Source: Bacillota bacterium
GTDB taxonomy: Bacteria > Bacillota > Clostridia > Lachnospirales > Lachnospiraceae
DNA: 64,000 nucleotides
Reading direction: 5' to 3'
NCBI GenBank assembly: GCA_023408815.1
Contig: JAEYJO010000049.1
Span: 16,965-80,964, forward strand
Below the pieces are notes generated by a model. The model saw only the letters and a program-made list of their open reading frames with translations, was not told where the DNA came from and did no database searches. The translations under genes and the position numbers were made by a program. Positions 54,532-63,876 of this stretch are shown in pieces (the first letter of the stretch is position 1; each line of letters starts with the position of its first letter).

Positions 54532-57015
54532 ATGAATATAGCTATTGATATGGTATGCTTATCAAATCCTGTTTTTGCGGAGCGTGGTATCGGAAAATGC
54601 GTTGTTGAATGGATTCAATGTTTATCATTGGGATTTACAGATGATGTATATCATCTTTTTAATGCGTATGGTGGGAATATCAATAATATGATTACGAAAG
54701 ATGCGCAAAATATAAATATACATAATTTTTGTTTCGGAGATGATTTTTATTGCTTTCGCAATGATGATTACGAACAATTGCTGGGAGGAGTTATCCGAAA
54801 TTTTATTGTCAATAATAAGATAGATATGTTTATCATTCCAAGTGTTTTTGATAATAATATAGTTTTTAATGCTAATTGGTATGCGGATGTTCCATATATT
54901 TGTGTTGTATATGATTTGATTCCGCTTGTTTTTCCCGAGGAATACATTGAAAAAGATAAAAAATATAAAAAGCGTTATTTTAAACAGATAAAGTTTCTTA
55001 AGGCGGCATCTGAAATTATTGCCATATCGGCCTGTACAAAGAGAGATATTATTGCTTATTTGGGAATAAGTGAATTAAAAATAAAGGTCGCATATCTGGG
55101 AACAGAAAAAAGGTATGCACATGGGACAAGAGAGGATGTACTGAAGCTAGGTATTGATAATAAATATATTTTAACAGTTAGTAATGATTCTTTTAATAAA
55201 AATAATGAACGATTAATCGAGGCGTATTCCCTTTTGCCTAAAGACATAAGAAAAGAATACAGTCTTGTGATTGTTTTTAAAATATCTGAAAATAGAAAAA
55301 GTTATTTTCGCGAAATTGCTAAGCGGTATAATGTTGAGCACAGTGTTATTTTCACAGGATATGTATCTGAAAAAGAGCTCGATGCTTTATATAGTTTTGC
55401 CGGAATATTTGCATTTGTTTCGCTCTATGAAGGCTTTGGTTTGCCATTATTGGATGGAATTCATTATGGCTTGCCGAATGTTGCTTCAAAGACATCAGCG
55501 TTAACTGAAATTGCTACGACTTCCACCGTGTTTTGCAATCCATGGGATGCAGATAGTATCTCCCGTGCGATATTTTTTGCAATAGAGAAACAAGATACTC
55601 TCAAAGGTAAAAGAAATCCGACTAATCAGTTTACCTGGTTCAATAGCACAAAGACGATTGCCTCGGTAATTCACTCTGTAAACGTTCAAAATACAGTTCA
55701 TAAACCATATATTGCTTATTTTTCACCGTTACCGCCAATCCGTTCAGGGATAAGCGACTATTCGGTAGAATTGTTAAGTATCTTAGCTGGTAGTTATAAT
55801 ATTGATGTTTACATTGATGTAGACTATGAATATGAACTGCTGAAACAAGATAATATCAAAGTGCTTAGGCATACCGATTTTGATATAAACAGAATACTAT
55901 ACGAACAGATTATTTTTCAAATTGGGAATTCAAAGTTTCATGAATATATGTTTCCGTATGTTGAGAAATATGGAGGAATTGTTGAATTACATGATTGTAA
56001 CCTTCAAAATGTACTACGTCACTATTCAATCGTTCCGAATAGTGCTGATTTTGCAGAATATTCGAGATTGCTGAGTTATGACTATGCTACGGAAATTGTT
56101 GATATTATTACCAGTTGTACCTATGCGGGAAAGAGAGCTGTAATTAATGAATATCCGACTAATGGTTTTATTACGGAGTATGCAAATAAGATAATTGTAC
56201 ATAGTCAATGGGCGTCAGATTTTTTGCGGAGGAAAGATTGTGATGTGATTCCTTTGTTTGCAAGTGTTGAGATTGATCGAAATAATATTGACAGGAAGAG
56301 TTTAAATATAGAAGAAGATGCATTCATTTTAGCGAGTTTTGGAATTATTGCTGAAAGTAAGCGATACATTCAGATTATCAATGCATTTAAGCGGTTAAAG
56401 GAGGAAAATCTAACGCGATGCCTAAGGCTTTTTTTTGTAGGGGCGACTGGGGATGGAATAACAGAAAACAACATCCGTAGATTAATAGAAGAGCATGAGT
56501 TAGGAAGTAGTGTTACAATGGTAGGTCATATTGACAAGGATACTTTTCATAAATATATGCTAGTGGCAGATGTATGTTTAAATTTGAGATATCCTTACAA
56601 TGGAGAGACTTCATCAACTTTTAATAGGCTGCTACTACTTGGAAAGAAATGCATCATTACCGATATAGGTGCTTTTTCAGAAATTCCTAAAAATTGCTGT
56701 ATTAGAATACCGCCTCCAAGTGCTATAGGAGATAACGAGGAAGTTGACAATATTTACCAAGCTGTAAAAAAAGCATTGACGGAAAGCACTAACAATATGA
56801 TGGAAAACGCTGAGAAATATGCTAAAGAGCAATTCGACTCCATCAAAATACTTAATAAATGGATGAACATTATTGGGAACGCGCCTTCAAATATTTATTC
56901 AAAGCAGTACGAGAAGAGTTTGATTGCAGACTTTTCCAGTTATGTTCCCAACAAATCGTTAAAGAAAGAATTCTTAAGGACTATAGAATTTGCAAATGAG
57001 AGGAGCGTTTTATGA
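54532..57015 (+). CDS. Tandem glycosyltransferase family 4 protein (two GT-B modules)
   Basis: 827 residues. Module 1 (1 to about 385) is a GT4 enzyme: AERGIGKCVVEWIQ, VVYDLIPLVFPEEY and SLYEGFGLPLLDG with the EX7E-type site. Module 2 (about 393 to 827) starts IAYFSPLPPIRSGISDYSVE and carries LFFVGATGDGI and a NLRYPYNGETSSTFNR segment in the donor half. Two sugars could be added in succession. GGGAGG precedes the ATG; its stop overlaps the radical SAM gene start (ATGA). Confidence 0.87.
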   Translation: MNIAIDMVCLSNPVFAERGIGKCVVEWIQCLSLGFTDDVYHLFNAYGGNINNMITKDAQNINIHNFCFGDDFYCFRNDDYEQLLGGVIRNFIVNNKIDMFIIPSVFDNNIVFNANWYADVPYICVVYDLIPLVFPEEYIEKDKKYKKRYFKQIKFLKAASEIIAISACTKRDIIAYLGISELKIKVAYLGTEKRYAHGTREDVLKLGIDNKYILTVSNDSFNKNNERLIEAYSLLPKDIRKEYSLVIVFKISENRKSYFREIAKRYNVEHSVIFTGYVSEKELDALYSFAGIFAFVSLYEGFGLPLLDGIHYGLPNVASKTSALTEIATTSTVFCNPWDADSISRAIFFAIEKQDTLKGKRNPTNQFTWFNSTKTIASVIHSVNVQNTVHKPYIAYFSPLPPIRSGISDYSVELLSILAGSYNIDVYIDVDYEYELLKQDNIKVLRHTDFDINRILYEQIIFQIGNSKFHEYMFPYVEKYGGIVELHDCNLQNVLRHYSIVPNSADFAEYSRLLSYDYATEIVDIITSCTYAGKRAVINEYPTNGFITEYANKIIVHSQWASDFLRRKDCDVIPLFASVEIDRNNIDRKSLNIEEDAFILASFGIIAESKRYIQIINAFKRLKEENLTRCLRLFFVGATGDGITENNIRRLIEEHELGSSVTMVGHIDKDTFHKYMLVADVCLNLRYPYNGETSSTFNRLLLLGKKCIITDIGAFSEIPKNCCIRIPPPSAIGDNEEVDNIYQAVKKALTESTNNMMENAEKYAKEQFDSIKILNKWMNIIGNAPSNIYSKQYEKSLIADFSSYVPNKSLKKEFLRTIEFANERSVL

Positions 57016-58244
57016 AAGTTATTATATTTGGAGTTGGGGAAGGATACTTGCTACAAAGCGATAAACTCGCCCAGGAATACGATATTGTTGCGCTTGCAGA
57101 TAATTCAGAGGAAAAACAAAAACTTATGGTACATGGGTTACCAGTACATCCATTAAAGACAGTAGTGGAGGAATATGATTATGAAGGTATTGTTATAACG
57201 ACAGATTCTCCGATTAATTCTGAAATGAGAAATGAACTGTTAAATCTTGGGGTTCCGTCCGATAAAATAATTTTACAGCCTCGTTTAAAAATACATCCAT
57301 TTCTCATAGATCCCCAATTTTTTGCACTGAATTCTACGAGTGAAGAAAAAAAGCAATTATTTGCCAATAATATAGAGTTGGTATTTTTGGAACTCAGCTC
57401 GAAATGCAACCGTCGTTGTTGGTTCTGCCCGAACACGTATATTGACCGTCATTCCGAACAAATATTGATGAGTGATGAGGTGTTCAATAAAGTCCTTTTG
57501 GAGTTAAAGGAAGTTAACTATGATGCCGATATTTCACTAACTTACTTTAATGAACCATTGCTTAATATTAATATGGAAGATAGAATCCGGGAAATTAAGC
57601 GCATTTTGCCAAATGCAAAAGTTCATTTTAATACAAATGGAGATTATCTTACAAGAGAACGCTTGGAAAGTTTGGAAAAATCCGGACTTGATAGGGTATT
57701 AGTTACACACTATATTGACTATGCCAAAGATGAATGGACATATGAAGGTGCAGTCAAAGCAATAGAAAGTAAAGCAGCTACACTTGACCTTATTCCGAAG
57801 TTTTATACATTGCCCAATAATGTCACTTGCTTGGCAGCAGTAAAGTGCGGTAATCTTAATGTCATACTGCACACTCAAAATATGCGTACATTTGGAATCG
57901 ATAGAGGAGGAGCACTTAGTGATAGTGAGTTGACCAAGAGTGAGAGTCGTTGGAGGCTGTGCTACTTTCCATTTAGTGAGGTGGTTATTGATTATAGGGG
58001 GAACATAGTTGTTTGTTCAAGTTTCCATACGGGCGTGAAGGCGCATCAAGATTTTATTCTTGGAAATGTAGCGGATGATACAATATACGACATATTTGCA
58101 GGAGAAAAGGCATCAAAATTTAGGAAAGCGTTAATTAATGATATAAGCACTCCGCCTTGTAATACGTGTAATCTTTATTTTGATACATTGGTGTTGAATC
58201 CGGCGAATGAAGATATACGCGAACGACCACGCTACAGGAGGTAA
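57012..58244 (+). CDS. Radical SAM-SPASM protein with N-terminal Rossmann-like domain
   Basis: 410 residues. Residues 1 to about 105 are a Rossmann-like domain (KVIIFGVGEGYLLQSDKLAQ; YDIVALADNS) shared with the next two proteins. A radical SAM domain follows with CNRRCWFC: C132, C136 and C139 bind the iron-sulfur cluster. A SPASM-type C-terminal part has further cysteines (SRWRLCYFPF; VVCSSFH; PPCNTCN). Relatives modify peptides, or sugars in antibiotic synthesis, by radical chemistry. Here it most likely modifies a sugar or the acceptor protein; the substrate is not readable from the sequence. Confidence 0.83.
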   Translation: MKVIIFGVGEGYLLQSDKLAQEYDIVALADNSEEKQKLMVHGLPVHPLKTVVEEYDYEGIVITTDSPINSEMRNELLNLGVPSDKIILQPRLKIHPFLIDPQFFALNSTSEEKKQLFANNIELVFLELSSKCNRRCWFCPNTYIDRHSEQILMSDEVFNKVLLELKEVNYDADISLTYFNEPLLNINMEDRIREIKRILPNAKVHFNTNGDYLTRERLESLEKSGLDRVLVTHYIDYAKDEWTYEGAVKAIESKAATLDLIPKFYTLPNNVTCLAAVKCGNLNVILHTQNMRTFGIDRGGALSDSELTKSESRWRLCYFPFSEVVIDYRGNIVVCSSFHTGVKAHQDFILGNVADDTIYDIFAGEKASKFRKALINDISTPPCNTCNLYFDTLVLNPANEDIRERPRYRR

Positions 58245-58246
58245 AA

Positions 58247-59452
58247 ATGAAAGCAGTTATATATGGAGTGGGAAAAAATTTTTGTAAATATAAGAGCGAA
58301 ATATATTCAAATTATGAGGTGGTTGCGCTCTGCGACTCTTCCAGTGCTAAGCAAGGGACGATTGTCAACGGACTAGAGGTATTGAACCTTTCTCAAATGA
58401 CATTGGTAGTTTATGATCGTATTATAGTGACGGTGACATTAACAGATTTTAAGATTAAAGAACTATTGTCCGAATTTGAGGCGTTTGGAATAGATGTAAG
58501 CAAAGTTTATTTCACTGAGAGAGGAAGAGAGTTTATCGAGTATTTTGATGATTTATTATGTGAGCAATATTCTGCTGAAGAAGGAATAACCGGCGTGCCT
58601 GGCTATATGACGGATTTCCAGGGTATAAAAAATTCGCTAATAGATTTACCATTCATTCCCAAAGACCGGGATGGTAAAGTAGTATCATATAGGGATAAAG
58701 AAGCATTGGACTTCAATGCAGGGCAGCGAGAATATGTTGGATTGCTTATGGCAGTAGAAGAAGCGGCTGATATGTTTACGATGTTTGAGTTTGGGGCTGG
58801 TTGGGGGCCTTTCATGTCCGCAGCAGCGTTTGCCTGTAAAAAGAAAGGGGTCGGAAAGATCGATGTTAATGGTGTCGAAGGCGAGAGGAATAAAATACCG
58901 CTGATGAAACGACATTTAACCGTTAATGGACTGCGCCCGGAAACAGATGAATTATTTACGCTATATGGAAATGTATCTGTTAAGATATTTAATAATGTTG
59001 TAGCGGTTACAAATGAAATCTTTGAATTTCCACTAGTAGAAGAAGAGCATTATGGAGCTTCACTTCTTCAAGATTTTTCAGAATGGACAAAAGATAGAAT
59101 TATGATGATAGAAGGTATTACACCGGAAATTTTGTTTGCAGACTATATGATTATTGATTTCGTTCATATAGATATACAAGGATATGAAAAGATTTTACTA
59201 AATGACGAGTCTGTGCTGAATTTATTTAGCCAAAAGGTAAAATACATTACAATAGGAACACATAGTAGGGAAGATGAAGTAGTTCTTATCAAAAACCTGT
59301 ACAATGCCGGATTTTATCTTTTACGTGAGGAGGGATGCGTTATGTCAACTAAAAGGGAACTGCCGGAGAATCTGGTTGATATGACAATAATTGATGGAGT
59401 ACAAGTTTGGAGAAACTCGAAATATGCTACGAATATGTGGGAGGCATTGTAA
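58247..59452 (+). CDS. FkbM-type methyltransferase with N-terminal Rossmann-like domain
   Basis: 401 residues. The first about 105 residues (KAVIYGVGKNFCKYKSEIYS; YEVVALCDSSSAKQG) match the N-terminal domain of the genes on either side. The C-terminal part is a SAM-dependent methyltransferase with motif I FEFGAGWGPFMSAAA, IIDFVHIDIQGYEKILL and ITIGTHSRE, the FkbM pattern. It probably methylates a sugar hydroxyl of the glycan. AGGAGG precedes the ATG. The gene overlaps nothing, and the following start is two bases behind its stop. Confidence 0.8.
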   Translation: MKAVIYGVGKNFCKYKSEIYSNYEVVALCDSSSAKQGTIVNGLEVLNLSQMTLVVYDRIIVTVTLTDFKIKELLSEFEAFGIDVSKVYFTERGREFIEYFDDLLCEQYSAEEGITGVPGYMTDFQGIKNSLIDLPFIPKDRDGKVVSYRDKEALDFNAGQREYVGLLMAVEEAADMFTMFEFGAGWGPFMSAAAFACKKKGVGKIDVNGVEGERNKIPLMKRHLTVNGLRPETDELFTLYGNVSVKIFNNVVAVTNEIFEFPLVEEEHYGASLLQDFSEWTKDRIMMIEGITPEILFADYMIIDFVHIDIQGYEKILLNDESVLNLFSQKVKYITIGTHSREDEVVLIKNLYNAGFYLLREEGCVMSTKRELPENLVDMTIIDGVQVWRNSKYATNMWEAL

Positions 59453-59453
59453 T

Positions 59454-61991
59454 ATGATAAAAACAGTCATATTTGGTTTGGGGCAGAATTATCGGGTATG
59501 CAAGGAAGAATTACATAACCAATACGAGGTAGTCGCATTGTGTGATAATTCACCGGCTAATCAAGGGAGAACTATTGACGGTTATACTGTTGTTTCACCG
59601 AGAGAACTGCTTTCGAAGGAATTCGACAAGATAATTATTACGCCATCATCACCTCATAATAGCTCGATATACAAGCAGCTTTTAGCAATGGGAATTCCAG
59701 AAGAAAAGTTTGATATTCGGCAGACTGCTTCCAGACTTGAAGCAGAGAGAATTTCACAACTGCTTTCAAGGGATAAGCAAGTTACAGTAAAAGAAATGGT
59801 AGAGGATAACTCCTTATTTATAGATTATCTGAACAGAACAGGAAATTTGGCTTCAACAAGAATCTCTGTAATAATCAATACATTAGACAGGTGTGGATGT
59901 TTGAAGCGTTTGCTTGATGCTTTATTTCTACAAGACTATGATAATTTTGAGATAGTTGTTGTAAATGGGCCTTCTAGTGATGGTACAGCAAAATTACTTG
60001 AGAACTATAATGCTGCGATAAAGATCGAGCATTGTGCAGAGAAGAATTTGTCTATGTCGCGTAATATAGGAATCAATGCGGCTGGTGGAGATATTGTAAT
60101 TTTTATTGATGATGATGCCGTTCCCCTCAACAGGCGTTGGCTATCGGATTATGCGGAATTGTTCGAGAAAGATGGTGAGTTATCGTGTTGCGGTGGACCT
60201 ATATATCGCAAAGAGGGGGATTTATACAGTTATTATCCTGTTATTGATGTCTATGGTAAAGTATATCCATTTAAAAATGCTACCTCTCCGAGGGCAGATG
60301 GTAAAGAATATTTTTCGGTGATACAAGGTGGCAATTTTGCTGTCCGCAAAACGGATATCGTAGAAATCGGTGGATTCGATGAATATTACGAATACTATCA
60401 TGATGAATCAGATGTCGCAGTTCGCTTACAAAAGGCGAGCTATAAAGTAGTACAACTTGATATATGTTCAGTTTATCATGAAGGAGCGCCTAATAGGGTA
60501 CGCTTGTCGAACATAACAAGAAATCTTTATCCAAATTTCAAGAATACAACATATTTCGGTTATAAGAACTCCGTTCATATTGCGGACCGGGAGTTCTGTG
60601 AAAGGCGAATAGAAGCGGTTACTGATGATATGATTCAAAATTTATGCAGAAATTCGGCTTATAAAACCGATACCTCTGAATTTGAGCGCCAATGGAAAGC
60701 GGGAGTGGCAAAGGGGAAGCAAGACGGCTTACATTTAGAACGAAAGCTGCGTTCGACGTTTGATGGAAATACTGTATTTAAAAAAGTAAGTAAGAAATCA
60801 TATAGCCGCCCGTTTACGGTATGCTTATTGTGTCACTGTGATATTGGTCTAGACTGTGGTATTACAGCGTATATTCGTGATATGGCAAAAGAAATGGTTA
60901 AGCAGAATGTCAGCGTTCATATTATATATAAGTCGTTTGAGAACTTGGATTATTCGAAAGATGGTATTGACTATCATGCTGTCTTGCCTCTTGATGTTTT
61001 TGAAGGAATAATGTCAGCGTCCCGTGCCAGAAATATGCTGGAACTAAGTTTTTCAATTTATAAGAAGGTAGAAATTCTAAATGAAATGTACGGTTTTGAT
61101 ATTATTGAATCACCTATCTGGGATGCTGCAGGGTTATACTGTGCATGCATGTCGAAGATTCCGGTAGTTACCAGATTGCAGACGGTTAGTAAAACGGTGG
61201 AGTGCTTGAATGAAATAGAAGTAACCCCTGAAATAGAGCTTGAGTGGGAAATAGAAAAGATACTGTTGTATAAATCTAAGATAGTTTTACAGCTTTCAGA
61301 TTTTATAGCCGAATCTACACAGAAAAATTATAGCATTGATATTCGGGATAGATTAGTTAAAAATTATCCTGGAATAGGAAGTGTTGCACACATAGAGAGA
61401 CATAGAGTTGATAAATACATTCAGATATTGTTTGTCGGTAGATTGGAACGGAGAAAAGGTATTCATACACTTTTTGATGCAATGGAAAAAGTGATAGAAA
61501 AGGACTCGAATGTTCATTTCCGCATTGTGGGGGACTATTCTATTATTGATCCTATTCTAGAGAAAACATTTAGGGCATATTTTGAGGAGAAATATTCACA
61601 TTTATCTGAGTTTGTTACCTTCTTAGGTTTGGTAAGTGCGGAAGTGCGTGAACAGGAAATGGCTGACTGCGATATTTTCTGTGCTCCATCGCTGTCGGAA
61701 TCATTTGGTATTATGAATGTGGAAGCAATGAGACGTGGAAAGCCGGTTGTAAGCACACTGGGAGGAGGTATACCGGAGGTTGTTGAACAAAGCGCAACAG
61801 GTTTACTGTCTGAAGTTGAGGATGCAAAATCGCTTGCTGAAAATCTCTTAGTGCTAATCAAGAATAAAGAGTTGCGTGAAGAATACGGCAGAAAAGGATA
61901 CCGGAGATTTCTGAATAAATTCGAAGTTTCTACAACGACAAAAGAACTTATTGGTATTTATATGAGGTTAGTAAATGAAAATCATCCTTGA
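59454..61991 (+). CDS. Rossmann-GT2-GT4 three-domain glycosyltransferase
   Basis: 845 residues. Residues 1 to about 105 are the shared Rossmann-like domain (KTVIFGLGQNYRVCKEELHN; YEVVALCDNSPANQG). A GT2 follows from about 133 (TRISVIINTLDRCGCLKRLL; DDDAVP near 218; GGFDEYYEYYHDESDV). A GT4 fills about 452-845 (LDCGITAYIRDMAKEM; PSLSESFGIMNVEAM). The start is ATG 59454, behind GGGAGG; the longer frame from 59391 lies inside the preceding gene. It has three domains of different function in one chain and could set two consecutive linkages. Confidence 0.88.
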   Translation: MIKTVIFGLGQNYRVCKEELHNQYEVVALCDNSPANQGRTIDGYTVVSPRELLSKEFDKIIITPSSPHNSSIYKQLLAMGIPEEKFDIRQTASRLEAERISQLLSRDKQVTVKEMVEDNSLFIDYLNRTGNLASTRISVIINTLDRCGCLKRLLDALFLQDYDNFEIVVVNGPSSDGTAKLLENYNAAIKIEHCAEKNLSMSRNIGINAAGGDIVIFIDDDAVPLNRRWLSDYAELFEKDGELSCCGGPIYRKEGDLYSYYPVIDVYGKVYPFKNATSPRADGKEYFSVIQGGNFAVRKTDIVEIGGFDEYYEYYHDESDVAVRLQKASYKVVQLDICSVYHEGAPNRVRLSNITRNLYPNFKNTTYFGYKNSVHIADREFCERRIEAVTDDMIQNLCRNSAYKTDTSEFERQWKAGVAKGKQDGLHLERKLRSTFDGNTVFKKVSKKSYSRPFTVCLLCHCDIGLDCGITAYIRDMAKEMVKQNVSVHIIYKSFENLDYSKDGIDYHAVLPLDVFEGIMSASRARNMLELSFSIYKKVEILNEMYGFDIIESPIWDAAGLYCACMSKIPVVTRLQTVSKTVECLNEIEVTPEIELEWEIEKILLYKSKIVLQLSDFIAESTQKNYSIDIRDRLVKNYPGIGSVAHIERHRVDKYIQILFVGRLERRKGIHTLFDAMEKVIEKDSNVHFRIVGDYSIIDPILEKTFRAYFEEKYSHLSEFVTFLGLVSAEVREQEMADCDIFCAPSLSESFGIMNVEAMRRGKPVVSTLGGGIPEVVEQSATGLLSEVEDAKSLAENLLVLIKNKELREEYGRKGYRRFLNKFEVSTTTKELIGIYMRLVNENHP

Positions 61992-63114
61992 ATCTCAACA
62001 TGCAGTTGGGCATTCGCATCCACGCGGTGTAGGTCATTATTCAATGAATCTCATACAGGCATTACTGAGGCGCCAAGTATTTGACTATGAGTTAACATAT
62101 TTTGACTATGGACGTGAAGTGGGAAATTTTATGCGTGCCAATCAATTATTTGGTAAATATAACGTACCTATGCGAGAATGTAATACGCTTGATTATCGTG
62201 TTGCATCGAGGGATGAAAGTGTATATAATACGAAAAGCTATAATGAATGGACGGATACCAAAGGTGAATTGTACCACTTTATGGTACCTGTTTCTATTCC
62301 GACAAAATTACAAGGTAAAATGATAGTTACCTTTCATGATATTTGTTGGAGGAGTTATCCGGGTATAGTGTCACCTAATGCTACTATGCTACACGATATA
62401 GCGTTGGAAAGGACAAATCGCTTACAACCATTTGTTATTGCGGATTCTGAATCCTCGAAATTGGAAGTTTTACAATTTACAAATTTACCTGAAGATAAGA
62501 TTAAAGTTATTTATCAATCGTATGACGAGGACCAAATTTACTGTGATAAAGGAGATATCTCAGATATTGTTGAGGGTGATTACCTTTTATATATTGGGAC
62601 CTTCGAGCGAAGAAAAAATGTGGTTCGAATTGTAAAAGCATTTAATATTGTAGCTGAAAAGTATAAGAGCTTGAAACTCGTTCTCGCGGGAAAACCGACA
62701 TGGGATGATCCTAAAGAAATTTATGAGACAATAAGTGATTCGCCAAATAAAGAACGTATAATCACTCCGGGATATATTACTGTGGAAAAGAAGCGTAAAC
62801 TTTATTCAAAAGCACTATGCTTTGTCTTTCCATCTATTTGTGAGGGGTTCGGTATCCCTATTCTTGAAGCCATGGCATGTGGTTGCCCAGTGATAACGGC
62901 TGATAATACTTCACTTCCTGAAGTTGGAGGCGATGCAGCTATTTATGTTGATGCTTGCAACACGGAGCAATTAGCGTATGAAATGGAAAGAGTTGTTATG
63001 TCGGAAAGTTTGCAAAAAGAAATGATAGAGAAAGGAATTGTTCATGGGTCGAAGTTTTCCTGGGATAAAACTGCAGAGCAAGTGGAAAATGTTTATCGAA
63101 TGGTTATGAAGTAG
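61975..63114 (+). CDS. Glycosyltransferase family 4
   Basis: 379 residues, a complete single-module GT4: SHPRGVGHYSMNLIQALL at the acceptor side, VTFHDICWRSYPG in the middle, and YIGTFERRKNVVRIVKAF plus PSICEGFGIPILEAMACG (EX7E type) in the donor half. It overlaps the previous gene by 17 bases and is the last coding sequence of the second island. Terminator-like sequence follows about 290 bases downstream. Confidence 0.9.
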   Translation: MKIILESQHAVGHSHPRGVGHYSMNLIQALLRRQVFDYELTYFDYGREVGNFMRANQLFGKYNVPMRECNTLDYRVASRDESVYNTKSYNEWTDTKGELYHFMVPVSIPTKLQGKMIVTFHDICWRSYPGIVSPNATMLHDIALERTNRLQPFVIADSESSKLEVLQFTNLPEDKIKVIYQSYDEDQIYCDKGDISDIVEGDYLLYIGTFERRKNVVRIVKAFNIVAEKYKSLKLVLAGKPTWDDPKEIYETISDSPNKERIITPGYITVEKKRKLYSKALCFVFPSICEGFGIPILEAMACGCPVITADNTSLPEVGGDAAIYVDACNTEQLAYEMERVVMSESLQKEMIEKGIVHGSKFSWDKTAEQVENVYRMVMK

Positions 63115-63400
63115 TGGGTCCGTAAGTTTCATGTGCCCTCTTATCGAATACAAGAAAGGCATATTTTTTAATAAGAATATAGAGGAAGAAACCCAAAGAT
63201 ACTTCATCTTCATTGTCTCTCTCGTAAGATGCTCTTTGCAGTTCTCTGCAGTTTACGTAGACTTGCCGCCAAACTTTGCCGAGCTTTGTGGCGGGTTCTT
63301 GCGTGATAAACATTCTTATATTTATATTACTGTTACCAATAAGAGAGATTTATGCATAAAATTTCTTGAAGTTTGATTCGCTTGATTTTAGTTGTATTAT

Positions 63401-63447
63401 AACCAAGGAAAGAGCAGTACTTTTGCAAGTACTCAGTTGGTTTTTTT
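63401..63447 (+). terminator. Probable terminator of the second glycan island
   Basis: Inner stem AGTACTT (63416-63422) with AAGTACT (63427-63433), loop TTGC; outer AACCAA (63401-63406) with TTGGTT (63437-63442), then T7 at 63441-63447. The region AACCAAGGAAA can also pair with TTTCCATGGTT further down, so an alternative fold exists. Confidence 0.6.
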
Positions 63448-63610
63448 CCATGGTTAGTTGTAATTGCAGTAGTTAGATTTAAGTAATGCCTTTTTATTTG
63501 TGGTAGCCATGCAGGATGGCGAGATCTAACGTATGGTACTGCAAATCATTCGAAATTCACATTTTAACATAAAAAATGTAAATAAATGCTAAAAAAAAAC
63601 AATAAAACTA

Positions 63611-63639
63611 TTTACTTTTTGGAAAAAATGTAATATAAT
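63611..63639 (+). promoter_or_regulatory. Promoter-like sequence of a candidate small RNA
   Basis: TTTACT (63611-63616), 17 bases, TATAAT (63634-63639). The predicted start is near 63646, with a terminator ending 165 bases later and no credible gene between. Confidence 0.6.
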
Positions 63640-63645
63640 TGTAAT

Positions 63646-63810
63646 TGTGAGAAGGTATTTATTGGTAATTTGCTTATAGGTAAAATATGTTTTCCAATAT
63701 TAAATGATGAGGTGTAAAAGGGGACATTTATTTGATGTAGTGTGGAATTGTATATTTTATAAGCTAATTATATATTCCGTAGGAAATGAAAAGTTTCCTA
63801 CGGAATTTTT
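63646..63810 (+). ncRNA. Candidate small RNA of about 165 bases
   Basis: Bounded by a good promoter and a strong terminator. The only reading frame inside (from ATG 63704, 42 codons) runs through the terminator stem and past the T-run, so it is not a convincing gene. No known RNA family recognised. Confidence 0.45.
63775..63810 (+). terminator. Strong rho-independent terminator
   Basis: Perfect 12-bp stem TTCCGTAGGAAA (63775-63786) with TTTCCTACGGAA (63794-63805), 7-base loop, then T5. Confidence 0.92.
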
Positions 63811-63876
63811 GTTGTATAGGCAATAAGATAAACTACCTGCCATGCAGTTACCAGATCGTCCAGATATAAGGTAAGG

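Noticed and set aside
63131..63376. 81-codon open frame behind the last glycosyltransferase
   Set aside because: No ribosome site, no recognisable domain, unusual composition; overlapping frames on both strands are equally open.
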